From Axinella damicornis (Eukaryota; Porifera; Demospongiae; Axinellida; Axinellidae), in contig OZ007513.1 in assembly GCA_963931865.1 (NCBI GenBank), positions 9,180,155 through 9,244,154 on the forward strand: a stretch of DNA of 64,000 nucleotides, written 5' to 3'. The notes below the pieces were generated by a model. That model made no database searches. It saw only the letters and a program-made list of their open reading frames with translations, and was not told where the DNA came from. Positions 33,836-37,976 of the stretch are shown one piece after another. Position 1 is the stretch's first letter. Every line of letters starts with the position of its first letter. A program made the translations under genes and the position numbers.

Positions 33836-36754
33836 AAACAGTTACATCGTGTTCACACATGGCAGAGGATCACAACCTTTTCAGGCATACCGTATATCTT
33901 CTAAAAATTCGGCAGGTTTTTATTAATTATATATATACATAAGCTTTGCCGAAAAAATTAGAAGCATATAAAATCACAAAATTTGTACCAAAATGCAAAG
34001 AAGTGCTACCCGCGGTCGGTCAGTCCGTTTCTTTCCACTCGAGATTCAAGTCTCAAGATCGAGCAGCTATACCGGCAGGGCGACGTACGTAGTCTTTCCT
34101 CTTGGTACAGACTGTGACACTCCATACTTTCGACTAGCACCTGCGTCGGCCGGAATTGCCGGTGTACGAAGTGAACGATCTCGAACTGTGCAGCAGGCTG
34201 TTACTGTGCAACCGATACCCCTTGGTACTCACCCCGTGTCGTTGTGTGTTCATCTGTGTTGACTCTCAGGGTCAGGGCAAGACTCGGAGATTTGCGAGTG
34301 TACTTCAGCGCAGGGCTTTCACCAATTGGACGAACTAGTCAACGTGGCACGTAGCTAGCTATGTCGAAGCGATCGGTTGACTTCCAGGGGTTCGTGTGCA
34401 TTGGCGACAGCTTGGAGCTTTCACCACTCGGGGCTTTAAACAGCACCGAACTCACCAATCTCTCTCCTTGACTGGCTTAAATAAGCCTCTCGGACAGGAC
34501 GGCAAGCTGCCGAAAACGTATTACAATTAGACATTAAATTCTGAAATATTCGGGAATTCCCTTGCCAAAATTAGAGATAATTTTTCCCATTTGCGTGAAG
34601 GGGTGCCGAATAATTAGATATGCCAAATTTTTAGAAGATATACGGTACTGTTGTTAAAGAGCGAGCTTGCTCAGTTGACATGGATATTCAGTCGTTCTTT
34701 GGCGATGATCTACATCAGCTTCTAAGCTGAGTAGCAGCAGTAGTGAAGATTAGTCTGACAGTGTGGATGAGCACACTTGCCACCATCATGCAGTCTGTCC
34801 ATTCCCGTTGCTACTGCCTCTGTAGAGAGAAGCTTCTCTCAGACGAAGTTACTAAAAACCCGTCTATGAAGCCGCTTATGTGACACTAGCCTTTCACACC
34901 TCATGAAAGTTGCTATTGAGTCCCCAGACAAACTGACAGATAGTGACCTTGGAGACATTGTATACATGCCTACAGTTAAATTATTTGGGGCAACCTAATT
35001 CCCAAGGGGGGGGGGAGGGCAAATGCCGAAGGCTCCCCCCCCCCCCCCCCAAATGAAACCCTGAACTGTAATGGTACAACTTACAGTGTAAAGTTTGCTG
35101 TATTGTAAATATTGCCATTCACCAGCAGCGCATCATCACGTAGGTAAATAAGTAAGCATCATTTCCCCTCCCCCGTCCGCTTCAATACACATTGAGCATG
35201 GACAATCACCTTGCCATACTGGGACTGCACAGTTTGCATAACTGTAGCATCATGCAATCTAGCAATCATCCTGGGCCAATCTTACTCCACTTACTTGTCA
35301 GAAGCTGGTTGGCCACACTAAAACTGTTCAACATCACAAAATTGTTTATAGTGTGACAATCCGAATACTAGTGCACACAGGACATGTCTATGACTTCCCT
35401 GTAAATTGCATGTACTTATATAACCCACGCTTCCCTCTCTTTTACTCAGAGGTTCTCAATGCACGCAGCCAGTTTGGCGGGTCAAATCAGTTTTCCCTTT
35501 TTTCGAAAAAAAAAAAGAACACATCTAAATTGATCACATGATTCATGCTCACACATGCACGAGGCTTCTTAAATGGTTGACAGTTTTGTGGCTGATTGTG
35601 AAAGTTGCAATTGTCTGTGCCTCTGTGGTACCAGTGTGCTCTTGGGGCAAAAATTGCGAGCTGCTCTCCGGAGGAAACATTCGGAAACTTGACATCGAGA
35701 TTCCAAGAACAGTTTTCGGAGAGGAAAGTAAAAAGACAACAAGCACTGTCACCACAAGGTGTAGCTGGATGCTCCAGTATGCTGTGTTCAGGTGAGCAAT
35801 TTAATCGCCGGAGCATAGGTTTCCGTCTGGCCGTCACTGAAATAACTGGTTGCGTGACTTTTTTTTTACTTACCGGTCACCCGGGACCTTAATTATCTAC
35901 CTAGCATATGACCAAGAGTTCATAACAATAAGAGTGTGCAACTGCCATATGGTAGACCAATCAGTGGTAAAGTAGTAGCTGCAAGCTAAGTGTCAAATTG
36001 TGATTACCACAGAGTTTACACAGCCTATGTACATGTTAACCACACTGTTTGCCACGTGTCATACTGCCAGAGATGGTGGTAGTGGATACCATATATGGCA
36101 GTTGCACTCTTATTGTTATGAACTCTTGATATGACTTTATGCATTCAGAACAAATTGCATGTAACACCCATTCTTGTATAGACCCATTGCAGCTGATGTC
36201 ATCATTTTGAGAATATGCACAGGATGGGCACACCAACATGCAGCTGTTTTCCGCTTTTGGAGATAGCAACTTCTATGGTGATCTCGGCGAGCGCAATGAT
36301 GCACCAAGAGTGCTTCTAGTGTGTGATGAATCGAGATTGACGTGTAGGCTAACAAATGCTTAGCAGTGATGCAGGGCACGTTCCATATTTGAGGCAATGT
36401 ACATGTGTACATGTACTTCACCAAGATGGCGCCGGCGCGGCACAAGTTTAGTATACGGAAATGCCACGGAAAAGTGATTAAGTACAATGGGTCTATACAC
36501 AAGCAAAATAACAGCTCACCATCAAGCTCTTCCATCTCCTTCCTGCTGATGGCTCTCCCAGCGTAGCGCGGATCCTCTTCTAAATAGATCTCCCTTCGGC
36601 TTCGCCGGGTCATCATCCTGACAGGCGGCGTCGTTTCCTCGTATTCATCGAAATCACAGATCTTGGGAACGTCGTCTTCGGGGAAAATACCCGGCTTTGG
36701 GTTGCTCAGCTCCGCTAGCTGTTCCGCTAGGCCTTGTTTCTTAACAGCCGACAT
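1178..36754 (-). CDS. AATF: AATF/Che-1 homologue, split gene, 3' end outside window
   Basis: Eight minus-strand exons join in phase: 36754-36520, 18269-17994, 16238-16101, 14346-14075, 13476-13342, 11925-11881, 10937-10749 and 1326-1178. Together they give about 480 residues; human AATF has 560. In order they carry the N-terminal [11 protein letters not shown] block, an acidic Ser/Glu-rich stretch, the EKGDAVKQQ and [12 protein letters not shown] core, the conserved [15 protein letters not shown] region, the [13 protein letters not shown] and DDDDFYHQ blocks, and the [13 protein letters not shown] / [12 protein letters not shown]-terminal region. In the family this protein is a nucleolar factor of the small-subunit processome (yeast Bfr2) and an anti-apoptotic transcription cofactor. 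The last ~35 residues are missing and should lie left of position 1. Linking exon 1 to exon 2 across an 18-kb intron is inferred from matching phase and family order; further acidic exons in between cannot be excluded. Confidence 0.82.
1202..1487. repeat. 286-bp flanking duplication, left copy
   Basis: Matches 7866-8151 at all but about one position (ATTAATG here, ATTTATG there). It holds most of AATF exon 8 plus 160 bp of the preceding intron. It abuts the 5' LTR start and shares TGTA with it. Confidence 0.9.
1484..2718 (+). repeat. 5' LTR, interrupted by an 800-bp insertion
   Basis: Starts TGTAATGTAAATTGG and ends near GCTACA just before the primer-binding site. Without the insertion at 1851-2650 it would be about 435 bp. 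Bases 1484-1850 match 7453-7819 with no difference I could see, and 2651-2697 match 7820-7867. A TATATAAG sequence near 1780 could be the TATA box. Confidence 0.85.
1851..2650 (-). mobile_element. Helitron-like non-autonomous element, copy 1 (inside 5' LTR)
   Basis: Bounded by CTAGACGAATGC (left) and GGCTCGCCCCAA (right). An 18-bp inverted repeat GGGGCGAGCCTGAGCGAG lies 2 bp from the right end but about 20 bp inside the left end, so the ends are asymmetric. Read on the minus strand the element ends in CTAG followed by T. The uninterrupted 3' LTR shows the empty site CCTTATAATA/ATATTTGCAC, and the two flanks rebuild it exactly, so no target duplication was made. This fits Helitron/Helentron insertion better than a cut-and-paste element. 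No transposase is visible. Copy 2 is at 50799-51583. Confidence 0.6.
2720..2737 (+). other. Primer-binding site, tRNA-Ser type
   Basis: TGGCGTAGTCGGCAGGAT directly follows the 5' LTR end. It is the complement of the 3' end of the common animal tRNA-Ser (discriminator G plus CCA), matching over all 18 bases from my knowledge of that tRNA. Confidence 0.8.
2755..3622 (+). pseudogene. gag: Ty3/gypsy gag with one frameshift
   Basis: The ATG at 2755 lies 17 bp after the primer site. The first frame (2755-3069) has a Ty3-type capsid start with conserved W and aromatic residues ([19 protein letters not shown]). The reading then continues one frame over (about 3030-3622) through [11 protein letters not shown] to a zinc knuckle [14 protein letters not shown] near the end. 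A run of C at about 3029-3031 is where the frame changes; one extra base explains the break. It is unlike the programmed site at the gag end, so it is damage or a sequencing error. Confidence 0.85.
3613..3656 (+). promoter_or_regulatory. Programmed -1 frameshift signal between gag and pol
   Basis: The heptamer GGGAAAC (3613-3619) is in the right register (G GGA AAC) directly before the gag stop TAG at 3620. pol is in the -1 frame, which is open through this region. Six to eight bases downstream a stem can form: CTCGGC (3628-3633) with GCCGAG (3641-3646), or CCCTCG (3626-3631) with CGAGGG (3651-3656). Slippery heptamer, short spacer and structure are the standard parts of retroviral-type -1 frameshifting. 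Confidence 0.75.
3667..7416 (+). CDS. pol: Ty3/gypsy pol polyprotein (PR-RT-RH-INT), intact
   Basis: One open frame, 1249 codons counted from the ATG at 3667, though the frame is open upstream and is probably entered by -1 frameshifting. Domains in order: aspartic protease with D32-T-G-A; reverse transcriptase with [10 protein letters not shown] and Y467-L-D-D; RNase H with LDTDAS (D614, D616) and an ADALSRL end; integrase with an HHCC finger (about residues 845-890), catalytic D915, D975 and E1011 (35 residues between the last two), and a GPF/GPY-type module ([10 protein letters not shown]) near 1150. The tail of about 80 residues is Pro-rich with no clear chromodomain. All key catalytic residues are present, so the enzyme part could be active. 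It replicates the element through cDNA made in cytoplasmic particles. Confidence 0.95.
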   Translation: MAHNIVISPVTSTGGYRVEGMVNGAKTSFLVDTGAAVSLLRKDAWARSNADRAHTGTLEPWSKPRLVGVDGSPLPVLGCTQVEIDLAGEKLPTEVVVVSALTTEAILGLDFLHKYRAKVDLGEKQLFLGDRGCTIPLLETNRQNTNAKHRVRVRALETIKLPPSSEMEVMAYLEEPPGEGTWLVEGTPEERAPALVARALVNANTTCVPVRLLNPRTEPVHVYKGAEIAVLEQVDVPSETGNTVIANVVPDTISQEKQEMLWGLVETHGAELDAKRREQFYELLLTYSDIFASSSDDLGRTAKLGHSIHTGDATPVRQPVRRIPPYRRQEVQTLLDEMLRKEVIQRSTSPWASPIVLVKKKDGTTRFCVDYRKLNDVTRKDAYPLPRIDATLDTLAGSKWFSTLDLLSGYWQVEMAESDRQKTAFCTTEGLFEFKVMPFGLFNAPATFQRLMDLILAGLQWSHCLVYLDDVIVLGRTFEDHLHNLQAVFHRIRDAGLKLKPPKCAFFQPTVQYLGHIISEEGVAADPAKIEKVVSWPAPTSTREVQQFLGFASYYRRFIRDFARVAKPLHRLTERTRSFFWAADCQSAFEELRHSLSTAPVLAHPDFSRSFILDTDASNTGIGAVLSQIDDSGKERVVAYGSRVLSKPERRYCVTRRELLAVVYFTRQFRPYLAGRRFTLRTDHGSLTWLRNFKEPEGQLARWLERLQEFDFGIEHRRGRKHTNADALSRLPCRQCGRESHDTEQVVVAVTLMLPFDCSPQDLRATQLADATMGPVLKAKEAGQKPAPDQVKSLGPASRRLFQLWDQLLVKNGFLWRRYEGAEDQEVILQLVVPKARHAEVLKDLHEGVLAGHLGIEKMLARLKERFYWPGHFNDVQEWCKNCAVCTARKTPAPKARAPLQSIKTGYPSQIVATDILGPFPESPAGNNYILVVADYFTRWVEAYAIPNQEATTVAQKLTNEFFFRFSPPEQLHSDQGRQFESQLIAEVCKLLGVRKSCTTPYHPQSDGMVERFNRTLLNMLATAATEHPFDWESHLRHLCMAYNTSVHPTTGYTPFYLMYGRQVRMPIDVMYGTPTPNPTSPSEYADDLRKKLENAYQKVREQMGHKLDRQKDLYDKRVHGKLFEAGDLVMLFSPVVPRGCPRKLHRPWTGPFKIVNRLSDVTYRIQDVHSRRHRLVVHFNRLKACPPNMRFPDNEQTSSPPQNHNLPPDPVGAQLELVDEIDYPSPPEPRYPRRHHTAPDYFQPVVSH
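7440..7450 (+). other. Polypurine tract
   Basis: AAGAGGGGAGC lies 2 bp before the 3' LTR start and would prime plus-strand cDNA synthesis. Confidence 0.8.
7453..7867 (+). repeat. 3' LTR, lacking its last ~20 bp
   Basis: Starts TGTAATGTAAATTGG like the 5' LTR and carries the uninterrupted site of the Helitron-like insertion at about 7819/7820. It stops at CTGTAGTT, where the 5' LTR goes on for about 20 more bases to its CA end, and joins directly to the flanking duplication with a TT overlap. Confidence 0.85.
7866..8151. repeat. 286-bp flanking duplication, right copy
   Basis: Second copy of 1202-1487. It ends at TTTACTGTA, the same base at which the left copy runs into the 5' LTR, and continues into unique sequence GCAGAG. 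Confidence 0.9.
7868..7990 (-). pseudogene. Truncated duplicate of AATF exon 8
   Basis: Keeps the exon 8 acceptor and codons from LLRELIERK to KKSVDT but is cut before KASKGRKIR and has no exon 8 donor. Reading continues into antisense LTR and stays open to 7676. It lies between AATF exons 7 and 8 in transcription order, so it is a potential decoy exon. Confidence 0.85.
8166..8355. repeat. Two ~90-100-bp tandem repeats
   Basis: Units start CATTGGTGCATGCTTGTGG at 8166 and 8256. The second has a 10-bp extra piece (TTTAGTAACA). Confidence 0.85.
8356..8665. other. Possible degraded LTR and leader of second Ty3 element
   Basis: No open frame. TGGAGGTCCTGCCGAGAC at about 8577 could be a decayed primer site ahead of the pol fragment that follows. 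No second LTR copy was found. Confidence 0.3.
8674..9333 (+). pseudogene. Ty3/gypsy pol fragment: RNase H to integrase finger
   Basis: [19 protein letters not shown] and [12 protein letters not shown] belong to Ty3 RNase H. An in-frame TGA at about 8920 falls inside the RNase H end, just before the [13 protein letters not shown] motif. A frameshift near 9040 follows, then the linker to the integrase finger ([15 protein letters not shown]), which breaks off after the first His residues. It differs from the intact element at 1484-7867. Confidence 0.8.
9334..9468 (+). other. Disrupted pol remnant before the nested insertion
   Basis: Contains DGMYKHMYS, which fits the integrase finger after an internal deletion. 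A frame reading [16 protein letters not shown] follows; I do not recognise it. Confidence 0.35.
9469..10155. mobile_element. hAT-like non-autonomous element nested in Ty3 relic
   Basis: Ends are inverted repeats CAGAGACAAATATAAC (16 bp) flanked by a 5-bp direct repeat CCAAG (9464-9468 and 10156-10160). Near the right end the minus strand has a start MAGRK also seen in the related fragment at 12849-13187, so it looks like an internally deleted copy of a transposase gene. A CAGAG terminus with a 5-bp duplication fits the hAT group that makes 5-bp target duplications. Confidence 0.65.
10161..10548 (+). pseudogene. Ty3/gypsy integrase fragment
   Basis: Resumes the broken element: the finger end CAIVTGGG, then [18 protein letters not shown] and [11 protein letters not shown] with the first catalytic Asp, and [11 protein letters not shown] with the second. 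It stops before the third acidic residue. Confidence 0.8.
10543..10651. mobile_element. Short inverted-repeat element (MITE)
   Basis: About 109 bp with ends TATAGGTTATACAAATACCAC and its near-complement (GTGGTACGTATAACCTATA). It truncates the integrase fragment. Confidence 0.5.
10749..10937 (-). CDS. AATF: AATF exon 7
   Basis: 189 nt, phase 0 to 0. Acceptor CTCTGTAG|GTG, donor CATCAG|GTAAAC. Encodes [25 protein letters not shown] and the acidic [14 protein letters not shown] motif, a strong family signature. Confidence 0.9.
10950..11880. other. AATF intron 6; nothing recognised except a G15 run
   Basis: No coding signal. A run of 15 G lies at 11591-11605. Confidence 0.5.
11881..11925 (-). 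CDS. AATF: AATF exon 6, 45-nt mini-exon
   Basis: Acceptor TTTTTCTACAG|GCC and donor CAT|GTAAGT. Encodes [15 protein letters not shown], which fills the exact gap between exons 5 and 7 (human GAFERSILTQIDH). Phase 0 on both sides. Confidence 0.85.
11926..12698. other. AATF intron 5; no gene recognised
   Basis: Includes a 12300-12660 stretch open on the minus strand without family similarity. Confidence 0.4.
12699..12848. mobile_element. 150-bp foldback (palindromic) element
   Basis: The left arm ATAGGATGGTC and its following ~60 bp pair with the right arm ending GACCATCCTAT, around a short GGCTTCGCC centre. It interrupts the hAT fragment to its right. Confidence 0.75.
12849..13187 (-). pseudogene. 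hAT-type transposase, 5' fragment
   Basis: Starts at a terminal sequence CAGAGCAAATTATAACGG (minus strand from 13187), related to the TIR of 9469-10155. After a start MAGRK the minus strand reads [37 protein letters not shown] and, one frame over, [14 protein letters not shown]. This resembles the zinc-binding N-terminus of hAT-derived proteins. It is frameshifted and truncated by the foldback element. Family call is from memory of the motif pattern only. Confidence 0.5.
13342..13476 (-). CDS. AATF: AATF exon 5
   Basis: 135 nt, phase 0 to 0. Acceptor CATCGCCAG|GTG, donor AGTAAG|GTGAGA. Encodes [19 protein letters not shown] and [16 protein letters not shown], the best conserved central block of AATF. 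Confidence 0.88.
14075..14346 (-). CDS. AATF: AATF exon 4
   Basis: 272 nt. Acceptor GGTTTTCAG|GT, donor TGG|GTAGGC; enters in phase 1, leaves in phase 0. Encodes [20 protein letters not shown], an acidic Asp/Glu/Ser linker and a basic [10 protein letters not shown] stretch that may act as a nuclear or nucleolar signal. The donor choice rests on phase with exon 5. Confidence 0.8.
14390..14894. mobile_element. Repeat family copy flanked by 32-bp imperfect direct repeats
   Basis: A 441-bp body (14422-14862) lies between two near-identical 32-bp repeats ending TTTTTCTGATGGTACAAA (14390-14421, 14863-14894), which look like a long target duplication. The body is related in reverse orientation to 62811-63385 and its end to 28340-28425 (GGAGTGCGGTTGCCCCTCG). 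Inside are two tandem units containing, on the minus strand, GGTGAGTTTC. Confidence 0.6.
14956..14980 (+). repeat. Poly-G run (25)
   Basis: Uninterrupted G25 followed by CATGAGG. Confidence 0.9.
15156..15558. repeat. 67-bp satellite, six units
   Basis: Unit contains AGCCCCAAGGCCTCGAGTAG and ends CATTTTGACCAAGGCA. Variants alternate (CAACAG/CAATAG and CTAAC/CTAGC); the last four units form two identical 134-bp dimers, so the array grew by dimer duplication. Confidence 0.9.
15677..16006 (-). mobile_element. PIF-like foldback element, copy 1
   Basis: 330 bp flanked by TAA (15674-15676, 16007-16009). One half is a ~165-bp hairpin whose arms read GCAGTGCATTACGGG and CCCGTAATGCACTGC. The other half ends CACGTGAGTAGTAC. 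Copy 2 is at 20618-20955 in the opposite orientation. Confidence 0.7.
16101..16238 (-). CDS. AATF: AATF exon 3
   Basis: 138 nt. Acceptor CACGCAG|GT, donor GAAA|GTAAGT; phase 1 to phase 1. Encodes [16 protein letters not shown] and a [15 protein letters not shown] stretch that align with human LLEGRIKLQKAL and the following PQPD segment. Confidence 0.9.
16398..17016. repeat. 20-bp minisatellite, about 31 units
   Basis: Unit GATAGACTGCATACCACTGT, with a CACT/CAAT variant in some units and two inserts of GGTACC. Because the unit has no stop on the minus strand and 20 is not a multiple of 3, all three minus frames are open across it (up to 301 codons); these are not genes. It lies in AATF intron 2 and in the transcript repeats TGGTATGC, a weak donor-like sequence. 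Confidence 0.95.
17276..17950. repeat. Pyrimidine-rich minisatellite
   Basis: Imperfect ~52-bp units of CCCTCCCTTCCCCACCACAC with ACACACATCC parts. On the AATF transcript it is purine-rich. It begins only about 45 bp past the exon 2 donor. A 239-codon plus frame is a by-product. Confidence 0.9.
17994..18269 (-). CDS. AATF: AATF exon 2
   Basis: 276 nt. Acceptor TCTCCTTATAG|AC, donor ATTA|GTAAGT; phase 1 to phase 1. Encodes [18 protein letters not shown], a long Ser/Glu/Asp-rich stretch as in the acidic domain of AATF, and [13 protein letters not shown], which leads into the LWxxLLEGRI core of exon 3. Confidence 0.88.
18401..18452. repeat. (GA)n microsatellite
   Basis: 26 GA units. Confidence 0.95.
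18524..18591 (+). ncRNA. tRNA-derived SINE head or armless tRNA pseudogene
   Basis: GGGGCCA (18524-18530) pairs with TGGTCCT (18575-18581). An A box (TGGCTTAGTGG) and B box (GGTTTGAATCCC, with a perfect 5-bp T stem CTGGG/CCCAG) are present, and T6 follows at 18586. The anticodon arm is missing, so it cannot be a working tRNA. Confidence 0.6.
18600..19250. other. AATF intron 1 start; no gene recognised
   Basis: Only short open frames. An ACACAC-rich patch lies near 18672. Confidence 0.4.
19255..19348 (+). pseudogene. GIY-YIG-type fragment of a Penelope-like retroelement
   Basis: Encodes [17 protein letters not shown] and [10 protein letters not shown], which match the usual pattern of the GIY-YIG endonuclease at the C-terminus of Penelope-like elements (VY-IPC-CG-VYIGET). 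The Gly of YIG is Arg here. No RT was found nearby. Confidence 0.5.
19607..19880. repeat. 56-bp tandem repeat, five units
   Basis: Unit starts GAGTTGCATCTTGAATGATC and contains AGTGGCAAGTAATGTGGCAC. Units are almost identical. Confidence 0.95.
20385..20607 (+). pseudogene. Unknown coding module T, copy 1
   Basis: Open frame reading [36 protein letters not shown] and a [11 protein letters not shown] tail with Cys residues. Near-identical copies lie at 23300-23524 and 23610-23768 with small changes (CLRFK here, CLRCK there). The Cys pattern suggests a small zinc-binding unit, but I cannot name a family. Confidence 0.45.
20618..20955 (+). mobile_element. PIF-like foldback element, copy 2
   Basis: Same family as 15677-16006, in opposite orientation, with TTA at both sides (20615-20617, 20956-20958). 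The paralogous sequence at 23525-23540 (ATTATTTCTTACATGCG) is the empty site, confirming the borders. The right half is a ~163-bp hairpin. Confidence 0.8.
21045..21180 (+). pseudogene. Unknown coding module S, copy 1
   Basis: Reads [13 protein letters not shown] and [11 protein letters not shown]. Further copies at 22724-22860 and 24840-24960. Each is preceded by CTACTGTTCGGTACTAGCG or a decayed form of it. Unrecognised. Confidence 0.4.
21414..22530. repeat. Large direct duplication, copy 1
   Basis: About 1 kb that recurs at 27001-28000 with few differences. It holds fragments reading [38 protein letters not shown] and [17 protein letters not shown], separated by intron-like stretches. Partial copies recur at 29080-29600, 30240-30430 and 31500-31680. 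Confidence 0.85.
22560..22710 (+). pseudogene. Unknown coding module P, copy 1
   Basis: Reads [19 protein letters not shown] and [13 protein letters not shown]. Other copies begin near 28030, 29610, 30940, 31240 and 31720, each after TATTTGTTGG and CCAACAGAT. Several have stops. Unrecognised. Confidence 0.4.
22720..23300. other. Module S copy 2 and a short local duplication
   Basis: 22724-22860 is module S. 22982-23040 and 23226-23290 share GCCCTGCTTAGTCCACTTG and the following bases, an internal duplication. Confidence 0.5.
23300..23768 (+). pseudogene. Module T, copies 2 and 3
   Basis: Two head-to-tail copies of the module at 20385. Copy 2 ends in the sequence that is the empty site of the foldback element. 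Copy 3 is truncated at its start and runs into the Pro/Gly-rich repeat. Confidence 0.5.
23769..24130. repeat. CCTCC/GGAGG-rich low-complexity tract
   Basis: Imperfect repeats of CCTCCCGCCAGAGGTCCAC then long CCT runs and GGAGGAGG. Open frames on both strands give Pro-, Gly- or Arg-rich peptides. A plus frame to 24271 reading [13 protein letters not shown] could be a short basic exon but has no family support. Confidence 0.7.
24272..26990. other. AATF intron 1 middle; fragments only
   Basis: Holds module S copy 3 (24840-24960), a retroposon-like tail of AAAC repeats (25241-25280), and two copies of TTGGGGGCTGCTGGA with GGGGAACAGGGCTAT (26018-26055 and 26589-26625). A plus frame at 26036-26190 reads [20 protein letters not shown] without a recognised family. 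Confidence 0.4.
25519..25552. repeat. (CTAT)n microsatellite
   Basis: About eight CTAT/GTAT units. Confidence 0.9.
27001..28000. repeat. Large direct duplication, copy 2
   Basis: Second copy of 21414-22530; short stretches such as CATTACCTTTCATCTC present in copy 1 are missing here. Confidence 0.85.
28030..31350 (+). pseudogene. Repeated decayed copies of modules P, Q and R
   Basis: Module P copies near 28030, 29610, 30940 and 31240; the [12 protein letters not shown] module near 29100; spacers with CACTGTTAACATTACC. Frames are broken by stops and the order is shuffled. 28340-28425 also holds an end of the repeat family seen at 14422 and 62811. Confidence 0.55.
28674..28701 (+). repeat. Poly-C run (28)
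   Basis: C28 followed by ACCCCAACCC. Confidence 0.9.
31720..32214 (+). pseudogene. Exonuclease (DEDDh, ExoIII motif) fragment, copy 1
   Basis: Module P (to 31910) runs into an open frame with [17 protein letters not shown] and [24 protein letters not shown] gives the His-x4-Asp of the last motif of DEDDh 3'-5' exonucleases such as ISG20/REXO. The earlier DEDD motifs are not seen here, so it is one exon or a broken copy. It is antisense to AATF. Confidence 0.6.
32208..32396. repeat. 12-bp minisatellite CTGACCTCCACC
   Basis: About 15 imperfect units between the two exonuclease-like copies. Confidence 0.9.
32451..32684 (+). pseudogene. Exonuclease (ExoIII motif) fragment, copy 2
   Basis: Reads [17 protein letters not shown] and [16 protein letters not shown], nearly the same as copy 1. 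It stops at 32681, though the next frame continues with [11 protein letters not shown] and [12 protein letters not shown], so a splice site or frameshift may follow. Confidence 0.6.
33079..33216. repeat. 47-bp tandem repeat, three units
   Basis: Unit contains GGCTGATCTGACCTCTGACC and AGCGACAGCAGTACAGAC. Confidence 0.95.
33721..33833. repeat. Paired G23 and C30 runs able to fold back
   Basis: G 33721-33743 and C 33804-33833 enclose 60 bp that itself has a hairpin (GTTGGTG / CACCAAC). A smaller G10...C16 pair occurs at 35006-35050. Confidence 0.85.
33890..34645. mobile_element. Tc1/mariner-type non-autonomous element
   Basis: 756 bp flanked by TA, with 23-bp inverted repeats CCGTATATCTTCTAAAAATT (one mismatch within 23 bp). 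No transposase is seen. Inside is an AC/CG-balanced stretch open on the plus strand (33993-34338) without a recognised family. Confidence 0.7.
34650..35900. other. AATF intron 1; no gene recognised
   Basis: Contains a G10/C16 pair (35006-35050) and a T5CG A10 stretch near 35501. Short frames overlap on both strands at 35487-35892 but show no family. Confidence 0.4.
35913..36128. mobile_element. 216-bp inverted-repeat element
   Basis: Ends CAAGAGTTCATAACAATAAG and its complement with ~40-bp arms; 7-bp direct repeat ATATGAC on both sides (35906-35912, 36129-36135). Confidence 0.75.
36177..36496. mobile_element. Inverted-repeat element next to AATF exon 1
   Basis: Ends TATAGACCCATTG and CAATGGGTCTATA with TA outside. 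It begins only about 23 bp past the exon 1 donor. Confidence 0.6.
36520..36754 (-). CDS. AATF: AATF exon 1 with start codon
   Basis: ATG at 36754-36752; donor GATG|GTGAGC; leaves in phase 1. Encodes [16 protein letters not shown], a [10 protein letters not shown] acidic part and [16 protein letters not shown], matching the RY-GK-SRK block near the AATF N-terminus. Ten further codons are open upstream (to a GTG-type or TTG-type limit) but hold no ATG nearer than 36754 with family support. Joining to exon 2 gives D-N-L-L-S across the junction. Confidence 0.8.
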
Positions 36755-36960
36755 TCTTTTCCAAAGTCCAAAGCGTACAAGCATAGGTAATAAACTGGTA
36801 CAAGTCTTTTACTACTCCTAGTAACTGCTAATAACTAGCACATGGCATGCAGGCACGTTCCGATGTTGTAGAACGGAATGGGAAAGCTGCAGCTACAGCA
36901 CATCCCTGGTCGGAATTAATGCATGGCTCAAAGTTGTGGGTCTTCATACACCATTATCTA
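36755..36960. promoter_or_regulatory. Likely AATF promoter and 5' UTR region
   Basis: The sequence directly upstream of the AATF start. No TATA box or other element was recognised; placement is by position only. Confidence 0.3.
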
Positions 36961-37110
36961 CGGTGGCCCAGAGTGATCATTTGCAATTCCACCTAATTTT
37001 CATTTTCGTTTTTATTGCAGATCATGCACAAAATTTGCTGTACCTAGATTGTAAGTATGGACCTGCAATTAAAATGAGGAAATGTTCCAAATGATCACTC
37101 CGAGCCACCG
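36961..37110. mobile_element. 150-bp TA-flanked inverted-repeat element
   Basis: Ends CGGTGGCCCAGAGTGATCAT and its near-complement (one or two mismatches), with TA on both sides. Confidence 0.75.
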
Positions 37111-37281
37111 TAAATTATCACTTGCATTCAAATCTGTACTCTATATATTGGAGTGTCAAATGGAAATCTAATGGCACAAGATGCACTAGCACTACAAGCA
37201 TTTCCGGCTTGTCATGAACATATCGTGCATGCAGTACGTAGCTTGCAATAATTGTATTTGTGTCACAGCTGCATCTACTAC

Positions 37282-37426
37282 TTAAGGTAGCACATACCCC
37301 TTTACGTTAGGTTACCTTTAACCGTCGGGGGGCCCCGACGGTTAAAGGTAACCTAACGTAAAGTACGTGGTATGTGCCCCCGACAGTTAAAGGTAACCTA
37401 ACGTAAAGGGGTATGTGCTACCTTAA
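37282..37426. repeat. Three-arm inverted repeat
   Basis: The left arm (GTAGCACATACCCCTTTACG onward, ending CCGTCGGGG) can pair with either of two right arms, GACGGTTAAAGGTAACC or GACAGTTAAAGGTAACC, giving two alternative hairpins. Confidence 0.8.
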
Positions 37427-37429
37427 TTC

Positions 37430-37976
37430 AGGTACAGTAGTCATGTATATACGTTAACTATAATTATTATCGTGTGCAAGATAGCCCAACAGCTAGTGTT
37501 TCAGAGTACTATAGCTAGCTACCTATAGCTACTGTAGTGAGTCCATTCAAGTCATGCATTGAACAACACAATAAGCACAGTTGTAAGATATAAGTATTGC
37601 ATGCTAATTCAGTCTCATCAGGTAGTCATGCTAAACTATATTGTGTGATCACAGGGACATTTGTTTCTATCCCAGCAGTGTCTCTAGTCTCATAGTAGCC
37701 AGCTACAGCTATACCTATTGTCATTCAGTTATGCATTGAACAACATTATTCATAGATCAATTTTACACACACTCTGAAGAAAATCTAACATAAGGTACAC
37801 AAGTACAAGTGATCGCACGCAATCAAAAGATGCTATAATTATGCGACTAAAAAAATCATGACACATGCTACACAAAATTGATCTTTTCGGCACTAGCTGC
37901 TTACATATTCATAAATCAATCACTCAATAGTCAAACTGTGCAAATATACAACTGTTGTGAAAACACAAGAGTTACA
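37430..37976. other. 3' flank/UTR of PKHD1L1; nothing recognised
   Basis: No coding signal and no clear AATAAA on the minus strand close to the stop. Confidence 0.4.
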
